Part shown: one piece after another, positions 38,469 through 47,814 of the stretch | Layout of the letters: every line of letters starts with the position of its first letter | Numbering within the stretch: position 1 is the stretch's first letter | Assembly (NCBI RefSeq): GCF_025717555.1 | Contig: NZ_JAJIRP010000004.1 | Span: 187,426-251,425 of the forward strand | Direction: 5' to 3' | Source of the DNA: Paucibacter sp. B2R-40 | GTDB taxonomy: Bacteria > Pseudomonadota > Gammaproteobacteria > Burkholderiales > Burkholderiaceae_C | DNA: 64,000 nucleotides | Made by a program: the position numbers and the translations under genes | Notes under the pieces: generated by a model | What the model was told of the DNA's origin: nothing | The model's input: only the letters and a program-made list of their open reading frames with translations | The model's database searches: none

Positions 38469-39479
38469 ATGATCTGCCGACTTTCAAAAAACAATTTTGA
38501 TTTACTAAGATTTATTTTTGCATCAATCGTATTAATTGTTCATACTTACCAACTTACCGGATTAACTGAACTTAGCCTGATCACGAAATATTTATCTTCA
38601 GAAATTGCAGTTAGATCATTTTTTATAGTCAGCGGTTTCTTGATTCTGATGAGTTATGAACGCTCGAAGTCTTTAGTGGAATATTTCAGAAAAAGATTTT
38701 TAAGAATATATCCCGCCTATGCGTTCACAATACTAATTGTCGCCATAGGATTTTTTGGAGTCAGCTCAAAAAATGCCCCCGAATATTTTGCCGCCAGCTG
38801 GGTATCCTACGTAGTATCCAACCTATTTTTTCTCAACTTCCTTTGCCCGTCGCTTCCGGGCGTATTCGAGTCCAACGCTATTTCAGCTGTTAATGGCGCC
38901 TTATGGACCCTGAAGATTGAGGTTGCTTTTTATATCATAGTTCCAATCATTGCCTATACTTGCCGGAGAAGTAGACCGTGGCTAATGCTCGCTATAATAT
39001 ACTTTGCTTCCTACTATTTCCCTAAATTACTAAATACAGGCAAACTTAGTGGCACCCCCTTAGGAGGTAGTTTAAGCCACCAAATTCCTGCTCAACTTTG
39101 TTTTTTTGTAGCCGGGTCATTTTTTTACTACTACATTGAGTTATTTGAAAAATATTTGTTTTATTTTCTGACATTTGCTATCGTAGTTTTCTTACTGCGC
39201 CCGTTCGCCAGCGTAGGCCCGTTGGAGCCATTCGCATTAGCGACAATTGTCGTTTTCTTAGGTTTGTACCTTTATATTGGTAATTTCGGAAAATATGGTG
39301 ACTTTTCGTACGGAATATATATCGTACATTTTCCTATAATTCAGCTTTTTATTCATTTCAAATTATTCGAAAAATCTCCTTGGTTTTTCCTAATTTCTGT
39401 CTTCAGCTTTTCATTGATTGCTTCTATTTTTCTTTGGAATTTTATAGAAAGCAAATTTCTAAATAGAAAGAGGTCATAG
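38469..39479 (+). CDS. Acyltransferase family 3 (OafA/WecH-like)
   Basis: A 336-residue membrane acyltransferase with about ten hydrophobic segments, of the family that O-acetylates surface sugars. The N-terminal NNFDLLRFIFASIVLIVHTYQL carries the conserved catalytic His (in IVHTYQ). A C-terminal ESKFLNRKRS tail is typical. It is the last gene of the left half; its stop at 39477-39479 abuts the IS21 remnant, so the 3' flank was lost or replaced. Confidence 0.82.
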   Translation: MICRLSKNNFDLLRFIFASIVLIVHTYQLTGLTELSLITKYLSSEIAVRSFFIVSGFLILMSYERSKSLVEYFRKRFLRIYPAYAFTILIVAIGFFGVSSKNAPEYFAASWVSYVVSNLFFLNFLCPSLPGVFESNAISAVNGALWTLKIEVAFYIIVPIIAYTCRRSRPWLMLAIIYFASYYFPKLLNTGKLSGTPLGGSLSHQIPAQLCFFVAGSFFYYYIELFEKYLFYFLTFAIVVFLLRPFASVGPLEPFALATIVVFLGLYLYIGNFGKYGDFSYGIYIVHFPIIQLFIHFKLFEKSPWFFLISVFSFSLIASIFLWNFIESKFLNRKRS

Positions 39480-39484
39480 CGACC

Positions 39485-39757
39485 AACGCCGTAGTCCTTG
39501 GAAACTTCGCTAAGTTGCATATTCAAAAGATAATTTCGGCTAGGGTGATGGCGAATGCTAGGACTTCTAAGAGTATCAAGTACCGTCCAATAGATTCCAA
39601 CTGTCAGCATCCACTCAGCGTCGATCATTCGGTGTAGCCGCGCCTCGACTGAGTGGCTTGGCGGGACTCTTCGGCCAGCAATTCCGACCAAGCCGTCGCC
39701 ATGCCGTACAGATGCCGGGATTTGAGCTGCGCGACGCGGTCAATGGACTTGCTGGCG
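39485..39757 (-). pseudogene. istB fragment (ATP-binding helper of IS21)
   Basis: Residues AQLKSRHLYGMATAWSELL and, in another frame, LHRMIDAEW resemble the N-terminus of IstB. At least one frameshift separates these pieces near 39630, and the P-loop region and the rest are missing. The left limit is approximate. Confidence 0.55.
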
Positions 39758-41236
39758 CCCAAGCAGATGGTCGTGGCGACTGCAGTCGGCCATGGGCTTG
39801 ACTTGCAGGCGCAACTATTCAGGCAGGCTCATGCGCTCGGGCCGCTCGGGCGCCGTCAAACGCCGCAACTCGTTCATGACCACGGCAGCCATGACCACGC
39901 CGCATTCCAGTGTCAGCTCGCAGGCCACTTGCAGCGTATCCAGCCCCACCAGGCGAGCGGCCAGCAGGAGCTCAACAAGGGCGCGGTCGCCTCTGAGCTG
40001 CTTCAAGACGCGGTCGCGCACTGCCTTGACGGCCTTGGGAAGTTCCCACTATACAAACGGCGCCCCGTTGCGAAGTGCGCCAAGCTTCTTCTCCAGCACC
40101 GGTAGGTAGTGCCAGGGATCGAAGATCAACTGATCGCGCCCAAACCGGCGGCCATGCTGGGCGATGACTTGGCCGTCGACGACGAGCCGGATTTGATCCG
40201 CAAACACCCGCACCGACACCTCCTTGCGCGCGAAGTCTGCCGGCACGCTGTAGCGATTGCGATCCACGCGCACCAAGCAGGTACTCGACACGCGCATCAT
40301 CTGTTCGACATAGCCTGCACAGTCGCTCGCCACCGGCCGCAGTCTGGCCCGATCCTGCTCAAAGCAATGCGCAATCGTGCGGTCGGCCTCGGCGGGGTGG
40401 CTTCGAGCCCCCAACTCCTGGCATCGCTTGCTCAGCCATTCATTGAGCAACTCAAAGCGCTTGAAGTGCGCCATCGGCGTGAACAGCCATTCGCGCACAT
40501 TGCCCACCTGATTCTCAACCTGCCCCTTCTTCCAGCCAGACTCCGGGATGCAAGCCACGGGTTGGAAAAAATAGTGATTCGCCAGTGCCATGAAGCGCCG
40601 ATTGAAGCGGCACTCCTTGCCAACCAGAATGGCGTCCACGACCGTCTTCAGGTTGTCGTAGATGAGCCCGCTGCGGCACGCCGCCGAAGTAGGCGAAGGC
40701 CCGGTTATGCGCATCCAGCATCATCTCCTGCGTCTCGCACGGATAGGCCACTACAAACATCCGCGGCTATAGGCCAAACGGAAGTTCGCGACTTTGACGG
40801 TTTGCACGACGCCTTCAATGTCCACTTGCTCCTGGCTCCAGTCAAATTGGCAGGCGTCTCCCGGCACAAACGCCAGCGGCACGAATGCACTCTGGGTGCT
40901 TGGCGGCAACTGAGCGGCCTTCCATTGCTTCACGCAACGCTGTACGCTGTCATTGGTCCCTCGATAGCCTTCACTCTGCAGGCCGTCAAACAATCGCTTG
41001 GCCGTGCGCCGCTGAGTTTTGGGTAAGTGGCGCTCGGTTTGCAGCCAGTTCTCCAGTATGGCTTGAAAGCAGCCCAGCTTGGGCGCGGGCTGATGCTGGA
41101 GGACATAACCCAGCGCTTCAATGGTTTGTAGATGCATGCGCACCGTGGGCCGAGACAATTACAGATCCCGCGCGATGGAGCTAATGCTCTCCTTGCTGAC
41201 CAAATGCTGACGCCGGATCTCGGCAATAGCTTCCAT
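39740..41236 (-). pseudogene. istA transposase pseudogene of IS21 family
   Basis: An IstA-type transposase that would run from ATG 41236 to a TGA at 39740-39742. It has in-frame stops at 41159-41161 (TAA, after 25 residues), 40049-40051 (TAG) and 39815-39817 (TAG), and frameshifts near 40755 and 40680. Recognisable stretches are RRQHLVSKESISSIARDL, ETQEMMLDAHNRAFAYFG (the integrase core region) and GQVENQVGNVREWLFTP. The conserved end DCSRHDHLL precedes the stop. Not functional. Confidence 0.85.
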
Positions 41237-41351
41237 GTTTAACACCCCAGATTCCTCGGCGAAAACGCCGGATGGTTGCACACCCCAGGGTGAAAACTAT
41301 TGGACGCTGTTTACCCCGGGTAATCTGGAAAGTTTTGCACGCTGTTTCACA

Positions 41352-41918
41352 TCTTGCGACTTCCAGCAGTCGGCTGTCGGTCGGGTGGGCAATGGGCTTC
41401 TCCTGCACATTCGACTCGACAATCACGCGTTCCAACTCGACGGGTTTGACGGCCTTCATCGCCACAGCCGCCTCGATGGTAGTCTTGAGCAACTGCTCCA
41501 CGCCGGCTTCGCCGAGCACGCGCCGGACGCGGCCGATCTGCGTGGCATCACAGGGCAGCTTGCTCTGGTAATATTCCATGCCGCCGAAGACTTGGCAGAC
41601 CACGTTCTCGCTCCAGCGCTCGACCAGGGATTCGTCACTCTCGTTGAAGGCGTGTTTGAGGTACAGCAGCGCGACCATCAGGCGGATCGGCAAGCGCGGC
41701 CGGCCGACTCGACTCACACCGCCTGCGGCCACCACCAACGTGGGCCCAAACACATCGGCGTCATCGCGCGACCTTCCCAGTCGGGCCTTGCGCGCAAGCA
41801 GCGGCACCAATGAGGTTTCAATCTGAGACCAGGGCAGGCGCCGAGCTAACACCGCCAGCGGGTGCTGGGGATCCACCATCCCGTCCAACCGTGCGCGGAA
41901 GAAGTCGTCGGTCGCCAT
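41352..41918 (-). pseudogene. IS5-family transposase, truncated
   Basis: The N-terminal half of an IS5-type DDE transposase from ATG 41918: LDGMVDPQHPLAVLARRL, GRPRLPIRLMVALLYLKHAF and RVIVESNVQEKPIAHPTDSR are typical. It continues cleanly to RLLEVAR, where IS21 sequence takes over; the C-terminal catalytic part is gone. Not functional. Confidence 0.8.
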
Positions 41919-42042
41919 CGTTTTGCCCTCCAGAACTCCCAGAAATCAATAGCGATTGAATAGCTTTTTGGGAGGTCTGGCCATTGGCATTCACCCCGAG
42001 ATGTCAGTGGCCATGGGGGTTGGCGGGGTTTTGCAGGGACGA
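41352..42042 (-). mobile_element. IS5-family element remnant interrupted by IS21
   Basis: The left part of an IS5-like element: upstream region (41919-42042) and the first two thirds of the transposase. The right part is missing, replaced by the IS21 remnant. The outer end is placed near 42042, next to the stop codon of the neighbouring glycosyltransferase; terminal repeats cannot be paired because the other end is absent. Confidence 0.7.
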
Positions 42043-42858
42043 CTAATTAGATGTGTCTATTCTCCGATATCCTAACTTAAACAGCCGGATGGGGAACTTG
42101 AAATACTCCAAAATCATCATTGAAATAAGAACCATCTTCGCACGATGGTCGACTTTTTGAAGCAGCATTAGGCATGCTGAGATATAACCAGAGTGCATAC
42201 GAAACACATTTGCCGACAATCCCGCCTCACCAATTGCAGCCTTGTAGCCATGCGCGAGCACTCGGTTAATCAGTACAAACGTTCGCCCAACACTCATCGC
42301 CAAATAAAACGTTGCGAAATCCTCACTATAACGCCGACCGTCCGAAAATCGGAATTCAGGAAACCGAGAGCGATTGACAGATACAGTCGGCGGGTGAATG
42401 TTTCCGCTCAAGTAATATCTATAGTCAACTTCCGAAAATTCGGGCACCGATTCAGTATTTTTCGGAATATTTTCCGGCTTTGGCGCATATCGATGAAACA
42501 AGACATCAGCATGAGGCTTCGCTTCAATCGCAGCCATAACGTAAGAAATCTTTTCCGTACACCAGGCATCGTCGGCATCAAGAAAACTTACGAACTTGCC
42601 TGTGCAATGCTCATAGCCTACATTTCTCGCACTGCCTGGCCCGACATTCTTATCCAATTGGATCAGTCTAATTGACGGCACTTCACTGCGAACTGCATAT
42701 GCTTTTACAAGCACTTCAAGTTCGGACACATCAGCGCTGGCATCGTCTACCAATATTATTTCATCAGGTAAAATGGTCTGTTCATAAATAGATTCTAATG
42801 CATGTGCAATATATTTACTTGAGTTGTATGCCGTAACTACAACGGAATTCAGAATCAT
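42043..42858 (-). CDS. Glycosyltransferase family 2
   Basis: A 271-residue GT-A transferase with SVVVTAYNSSKYIAHALESIY at the N-terminus and the metal-binding SFLDADDAWC. It is AT-rich. The final residues (GYRRIDTSN and the TAG stop at 42043-42045) abut the IS5 remnant, so the natural C-terminus may have been altered. It is the last gene of the leftward operon; acceptor and donor sugars are unknown. Confidence 0.83.
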   Translation of the reverse strand: MILNSVVVTAYNSSKYIAHALESIYEQTILPDEIILVDDASADVSELEVLVKAYAVRSEVPSIRLIQLDKNVGPGSARNVGYEHCTGKFVSFLDADDAWCTEKISYVMAAIEAKPHADVLFHRYAPKPENIPKNTESVPEFSEVDYRYYLSGNIHPPTVSVNRSRFPEFRFSDGRRYSEDFATFYLAMSVGRTFVLINRVLAHGYKAAIGEAGLSANVFRMHSGYISACLMLLQKVDHRAKMVLISMMILEYFKFPIRLFKLGYRRIDTSN

Positions 42859-42867
42859 AAAAATCCT

Positions 42868-43578
42868 CTATAAAAACTTGCTTCGAATATATCGAATCAT
42901 GTCATAGAAAAACCCCGCAATCCTTGTCCACTTGGGTAACTGTAATTTTTTTCTGATCCGTAAATTCTCGAGCATTGCGGGGAATCTCGCTGAAGCTCCA
43001 CCAACATAGAAATCGACAATTGGGAATTCATGGCAGTCAATTCCTTTTAGCTGCTGAAGTCTAAGCATCATGTGATAGTCGGCACTGAATCGAAGTGATT
43101 CGTCGAAGCGGAGTTCATTTTTGGCAATCAGAGTCTTCACAATGGCTCCAGGATGGGGGGCCGGCATTGCGAACTTTCGCTCTATCGTCTTCGCAGGATT
43201 CCAAACATTAAGAATTCTGTGGTTATCCCGGATATTGACGCCGAACAGATGAACCGGTCGATCGCCCTTCGCTTCCAAAATATTCAAGGAAACTTGAGCA
43301 GCTTCGAGGCTTATTGCATCATCTGAATTCACAAACATCGAATATCTACCCGTTGCTGCGTCCAGCCCTTGATTCATAGCACTGTAAATACCGCGCCCAC
43401 GCTGATGAACTACTCTGCAAGAATACCTTTTACAAATATCAAGTGTATTGTCGGTAGATCCACCATCTACTATTAAATGTTCGACTTTGCCACTCTCAAT
43501 CAAGCCCGAAATACTATCCAAGCATCGCTCGACGGTAAGCGCGCCGTTTCTCACGACAGTTATAATAGTGAGAATCAC
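42868..43578 (-). CDS. Glycosyltransferase family 2 (WcaA/WcaE-like)
   Basis: A 236-residue GT-A transferase, start GTG at 43578 overlapping the upstream stop as GTGA. It contains TVVRNGALTVERCLDSI, LIVDGGSTDNTLDIC and NSDDAIS, the last including the nucleotide-sugar-binding aspartates. Such short GT2 proteins occur in colanic acid and O-antigen loci. Membrane association appears limited to a C-terminal helix (FFYDMIRYIRSKF). Confidence 0.83.
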   Translation of the reverse strand: MILTIITVVRNGALTVERCLDSISGLIESGKVEHLIVDGGSTDNTLDICKRYSCRVVHQRGRGIYSAMNQGLDAATGRYSMFVNSDDAISLEAAQVSLNILEAKGDRPVHLFGVNIRDNHRILNVWNPAKTIERKFAMPAPHPGAIVKTLIAKNELRFDESLRFSADYHMMLRLQQLKGIDCHEFPIVDFYVGGASARFPAMLENLRIRKKLQLPKWTRIAGFFYDMIRYIRSKFL

Positions 43579-44546
43579 AATGCGGCCCTTATTGATTTAG
43601 TCAATTTCCTAATGCTTCCACTTTTTCGAGAAATTCCACGATACACGAACCGGAGGAACATTACAGCCGACAAGCCCGGCGACCGCCTCAAAAATCGGAC
43701 TTTCTTCCCAACAGAACTTCGATGCGGTTGTTCTGCGTGCGTTGCCCAGTTTTGCAAGCTTTTGTAAACCTCTGAGGCATCGAAAGATGAACTGTTCTCG
43801 CAAATTTTCAGCACGTAAATATTCCAATAAACACTCCAAGCTGCAAAATGCATCAACGCATCAATACCAGTCGTCCTCGACATACGGTTCTCAGCCTCTA
43901 AAATATTATTAATGCAGGTTTTTAGGTGCGTTTCTGGATCTACAATTTTTGAATTTTCGCAATCAATTGTCGCGTAATTAAGAGAGCTTGCAATGAAACC
44001 GTCCACGTTTGGATGTGTCAGATGCAAAATCATTTCCTGGCGGTCGCAGTCAAGATAATGTCGGCGATGCTCATCACTTACAGAAAAATGTTCATGCAGT
44101 TTATCCGAAAACAGTACACGATTTTTGTTAAAGAAGAATGGAAAATACGACGTATCCCACGGTGATCCAGGGACATGCACCCCAAAGCAGTAGTAACTTC
44201 TTGGGATCATCACGAGATCTTTGCTGGCATCCAATCCGCGCCTAAAAAATTCATATAGGCGAGTCCAAAATTGAACTGGAACCACCTCAGAAGCCACGCA
44301 GACAAATACCCAATCATTCTTTGCTACAGAACAATATGAAGAGAAATCATCAACCCCTTTAGGGGTATACGGACGGTCGACCACTTTTACTGTCGAGCCA
44401 TACTTTTCCTGAATAACACGTTTTGTACCATCAGTGGAGCTTTTGTTGATAACAATGATTTCGTCACAATGGCCAACAAGAGAATCAATTAAGCAAGCTA
44501 CGCGCGCTTCCTCGTTGTAGACCGGAACAATAGCTGTAAAGACCAT
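43575..44546 (-). CDS. Glycosyltransferase family 2
   Basis: A 323-residue GT-A transferase with TAIVPVYNEEARVACLIDSL and IVINKSSTDGTKRVI at the N-terminus. The middle region (RSYYCFGVHVPGSPWD) is typical of enzymes related to SunS/WaaE-like GT2. The start is ATG 44546 because a GAGG ribosome-binding site lies 6-7 bp upstream; an earlier in-frame ATG at 44579 lacks one. It is the first gene of the AT-rich three-gene set. Confidence 0.82.
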   Translation of the reverse strand: MVFTAIVPVYNEEARVACLIDSLVGHCDEIIVINKSSTDGTKRVIQEKYGSTVKVVDRPYTPKGVDDFSSYCSVAKNDWVFVCVASEVVPVQFWTRLYEFFRRGLDASKDLVMIPRSYYCFGVHVPGSPWDTSYFPFFFNKNRVLFSDKLHEHFSVSDEHRRHYLDCDRQEMILHLTHPNVDGFIASSLNYATIDCENSKIVDPETHLKTCINNILEAENRMSRTTGIDALMHFAAWSVYWNIYVLKICENSSSFDASEVYKSLQNWATHAEQPHRSSVGKKVRFLRRSPGLSAVMFLRFVYRGISRKSGSIRKLTKSIRAAL

Positions 44547-45295
44547 TATCGCCTCATCAAAAGTAGCACCAATTTTCAAGATTTAAATTGGTGTTGAATA
44601 AACCATCAAGCTTCAGACTCAGCTAGCCACTATGGCTAACTAACGATAAAAGGAAATTAGTTTCTATCTCGCTTGCCCCCTACCTTTTGGACCATTACCC
44701 GACCAAGTTTGTTAATCGGTCATTATATTCTTATCATCATAGAATTATATTTTTCAACCATTCACATTCGATAATTTTTTGGAACCATGCCAAAGAAGGT
44801 TGTATGCAGGTCTTCAAATATTTTTTCTATTGAAAGCAATCCACTTATTTCAACTAACTGCTACCGTCCGCACTACTTACAGCACATATGCCACTGTCCG
44901 AGGCCACCAGGCAAAACTGATTAAATGATGTTGACACCTACCGACTCGCTTGATTACGCTTAGTAGTGTCAATTACAGCAGAAAGTTTTCAACTTCAGTA
45001 TTGCTCTATTCTCCGAACATTTGTAGACGGATCCGTCGATGGATCCTCTTTCGCCGCATTCGTCACTGTCACCAAGCCCAGATTCGTACCGCGCATCCCA
45101 AAGGTGCGATTCATCGTCTCGACGTTTCCGTCGCTGTGCACTTTTGCTAAGCTCACAGAGCACGATCGTCGGCAGCAGAGAGCATCATCACCTCCCTCCA
45201 CTCGGCGGGCGCTTGGTCCTGATTAGTTGACAAACAGCTTGGGCGAGCGGCCACTCCGGATGGCCCAGTACATCTCCGACAGTCTGCGTTCGCAT
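44547..45295. other. Non-coding stretch with unassigned coding-like remnants
   Basis: A 749-bp gap between the GT2 genes and the PglF-like gene. The first 400 bp are very AT-rich with no gene. From about 44995 to 45290 composition rises; minus-strand pieces such as ERRLSEMYWAIRSGR (stop near 45229) and MNRTFGMRGTNLGLVTVT look coding-like but are broken and unassigned. A 12-bp palindrome GACGGATCCGTC lies at 45026-45037. This is probably mobile-element or gene debris. Confidence 0.5.
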
Positions 45296-47164
45296 TCAAG
45301 GCCGCGCATGAAACGACGCCCCCAATAACTCCCTCAGCGCACTTCGAGCCGACTCATCATCGGCTAGCCTAAGTGAACCCGCACCGTTGTTCAGCCAATC
45401 AATCACGTCCGCACTCTGCCGCCTGTCATCCAAGCGCGCCAGCGCCAAGCCGGAGCAACTCGTCGGCAGCGTGGTGTCGCTGTCGGCCAGCAACTCCTCA
45501 AATAGCTTCTCGCCCGGCCGCAGGCCGCTGAATTCGATCTGGATTTCGTCCTGACCGCGACCGGATAGGCGAATCATGTCCCGCGCCAAATCTACAATCC
45601 GCACCGGCTCACCCATGTCCAGCACTAACACCTGACCGCTTTCGCCGATGGCTGCTGCTTGCACGACCAGGCGCGCGGCCTCGGGGATGGTCATGAAGTA
45701 ACGGGTAATGTCAGGGTGGGTGACGGTGACCGGGCCGCCCTTGGCGATCTGCTGCTTGAACTTGGGGATCACGCTGCCGCTGCTGCCCAATACATTGCCA
45801 AAACGTACAGCCATGAACTTGGTGGCATGCCCTTGGCATGCCATATGACTGAGCACCAGCTCGGCCGCACGTTTGCTCGCCCCCATCACATTGGTCGGGT
45901 TGACCGCCTTGTCGGTGCTGATCAAAACGAAGCGCTCCACGCCGCTTTCGGCCGCGGCCAGCGCCGCGTGGTAGGTACCCAGGGTATTGTTGCGCAAGCA
46001 GACCCAGGCGTTGTCCACTTCCATCAAGGGCACATGCTTGTAGGCGGCCGCGTGAAAAACGATTTGTGGCTTGTGTTTTCCGAATGTGTAGCGCAAGTGT
46101 TCCAAGTCCTTCACATCGCCGACAAGCCGAAGCAAAGGGATGTGCGGAAACTTCTCCGTCAACTCTTGCTCGATCAGATACAGCGCCACTTCGCTCAGTT
46201 CATACAGCACCAGCAAGCGTGGACCATAACGCGCTACCTGTCTGCACAATTCCGAGCCTATCGAGCCGCCGGCGCCGGTGATCAGCACGACCTTGCCGTT
46301 GATGCATTCGCTGATGCCGCCCTCGTCCAGTTGCACCGGCGCACGACCCAACAAGTCCTCGGGCTCGATATCGCGCAGCTGATCCACCTTGCGCCCGGTC
46401 TGCAATTCCTCCAGATTGGGTACGGTCAACACATGCAGACCAGTCTGCCCGGCCAGGTCCAGGGCGCGGCGACGCTGCTCAGTCGCGGCCGACGGCATCG
46501 CCACGATCAGGTGCGTGATGCCGTGCAGCGGCGCAAAGCGCGTAACCTCCTCCAAACGCCCCAGCACCGGAATCCCGGCGACACGCGAATCCTGCTTGGC
46601 CGGGTCATCGTCGAGCCAGCCCACCACCACCCAGCCCTGGTGCTGAATGCCCGCCACCGCCAAACGCCCGGCCTGCCCGGCGCCCAGTACGAGTGCCCGG
46701 TGCGATTCGACCGAACTGCCGCTGATGCGACCCCGCATATGCTCGTACAGCATGCGGTAGCCCAGGCGCATCATGGCCAGTGCGATCAGACAAAACAGTG
46801 GATGCAAGGCCAGTACAGCCCGCGGCACGCCGCTCAAATGAGCCATCAGCACCAGGGTGGCGCCCAACGTGCCGGCGATGGCGCAGGCCACTGCTAGGCG
46901 CTTGACTTCGCCGAAGCCGCTGAAGCGCCACATGCCCTTGGGCACACGCAGCATCCACAGCACGAGCACATACAAGCCCACCAAGGCGAGCATGACCCAA
47001 GCGTCATAGTCCGGGCGCGCCGAAATCCAGCGCTCGAAACCGAGTCGAAACAGATAGGTTGCCTGCCAGGCGAGTGCAACCACCGCCGCGTCAAGCAACA
47101 AGGAGAGCGCCTCGCGGTAGGGGCGAATGCGGGTCAGAAATCCGTCGAGAGATAGCCAGAACAT
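45296..47164 (-). CDS. PglF/WbpM-type UDP-sugar 4,6-dehydratase
   Basis: A 622-residue membrane-anchored nucleotide-sugar dehydratase. Four N-terminal membrane segments (about 20-40, 56-72, 92-110, 116-135) precede a first Rossmann-like domain, and a second contains GAGGSIGSE at 297-305 and STDKAVNPTNVMGASKRAA. Members convert UDP-GlcNAc to the UDP-4-keto-6-deoxy sugar (PglF, WbpM, CapD). Gene order with a PglC-like transferase and an aminotransferase fits a bacillosamine-like or QuiNAc/FucNAc route; which cannot be decided. Confidence 0.88.
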   Translation of the reverse strand: MFWLSLDGFLTRIRPYREALSLLLDAAVVALAWQATYLFRLGFERWISARPDYDAWVMLALVGLYVLVLWMLRVPKGMWRFSGFGEVKRLAVACAIAGTLGATLVLMAHLSGVPRAVLALHPLFCLIALAMMRLGYRMLYEHMRGRISGSSVESHRALVLGAGQAGRLAVAGIQHQGWVVVGWLDDDPAKQDSRVAGIPVLGRLEEVTRFAPLHGITHLIVAMPSAATEQRRRALDLAGQTGLHVLTVPNLEELQTGRKVDQLRDIEPEDLLGRAPVQLDEGGISECINGKVVLITGAGGSIGSELCRQVARYGPRLLVLYELSEVALYLIEQELTEKFPHIPLLRLVGDVKDLEHLRYTFGKHKPQIVFHAAAYKHVPLMEVDNAWVCLRNNTLGTYHAALAAAESGVERFVLISTDKAVNPTNVMGASKRAAELVLSHMACQGHATKFMAVRFGNVLGSSGSVIPKFKQQIAKGGPVTVTHPDITRYFMTIPEAARLVVQAAAIGESGQVLVLDMGEPVRIVDLARDMIRLSGRGQDEIQIEFSGLRPGEKLFEELLADSDTTLPTSCSGLALARLDDRRQSADVIDWLNNGAGSLRLADDESARSALRELLGASFHARP

Positions 47165-47212
47165 ATTGAGCGCGATTGTCGGGCCAAATTCAACGCAGCC
47201 AACGGTGGTGCC

Positions 47213-47809
47213 TCAGCTGACGACGGCTTTCAGGGTTTGCAGCAGCAAAACGAGGTCGCCGCCGAAGCTGCGCGTTTGCACATAGCGCGCCGCCAGCGCC
47301 AGCTTGGCCGGCATCACCTGCTCGGTATAGCAGCGCTCAGGGTCAGCCGCCTCGGCGAGCAAACGACTCTCATCACGATATTCAATCGAGGCCAGATCGG
47401 TAATGCCGGGCCGCACCGACAAGACCAGTTCGGCCATGTCTGCCGGATACAGCGCCACATAGCGCGGAACCTCAGGGCGTGGGCCAACTAGGCTCATGGC
47501 GCCGCGCAAGACATCCCAGAGCTGGGGCAGCTCATCCAGCTTGTAGCGACGCAAGATCTGACCCGCCGCGGTGACACGCGGATCAGCACCGATGGTGATC
47601 TGCGGCCCCAGGCTTGGCGCATCCGGCCTCATGGTGCGGATTTTATGAATCGAGAAGAGCCGGCCATGCCGCCCCACCCGCTCCTGCCGGAACAGCACCG
47701 GGCCGGGCGAATCCAGCTTGACCCACAGAGCAAGCGTCAGCAGCAGAGGCGCCAACAACATGAGTCCAAGCGCTGACAGCAAGATATCAAAAAGGCGCTT
47801 GGCCATCAT
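47213..47809 (-). CDS. PglC-like initiating sugar transferase
   Basis: A 198-residue monotopic phosphoglycosyltransferase that moves a sugar-1-phosphate to undecaprenyl phosphate. The short form has one re-entrant hydrophobic region (KRLFDILLSALGLMLLAPL), FRQERVGRHGRLF, KIRTM, and the conserved LDELPQLWDVLRG. It lacks the large N-terminal multi-membrane part of WcaJ. It starts only 6 bp after the aminotransferase ends, in the order aminotransferase-PglC-PglF. Confidence 0.9.
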   Translation of the reverse strand: MMAKRLFDILLSALGLMLLAPLLLTLALWVKLDSPGPVLFRQERVGRHGRLFSIHKIRTMRPDAPSLGPQITIGADPRVTAAGQILRRYKLDELPQLWDVLRGAMSLVGPRPEVPRYVALYPADMAELVLSVRPGITDLASIEYRDESRLLAEAADPERCYTEQVMPAKLALAARYVQTRSFGGDLVLLLQTLKAVVS

Positions 47810-47814
47810 TTCGA

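Larger units (their letters stand above)
39485..41351 (-). mobile_element. Decayed IS21-family element
   Basis: A remnant of an IS21-type insertion sequence with istA followed by a broken istB on the minus strand. Its right edge is placed near 41351 because the IS5-type transposase reading is interrupted there and the sequence TGTGAAACAGCG begins on the minus strand. The left end could not be found; istB runs to about 39485, right after the acyltransferase gene. Several stops and frameshifts show that it is inactive. Confidence 0.75.

Noticed and set aside
45026-45037. 12-bp palindrome GACGGATCCGTC with a nearby second GGATCC
   Set aside because: Short and isolated; no partner repeats or other context to support a site.
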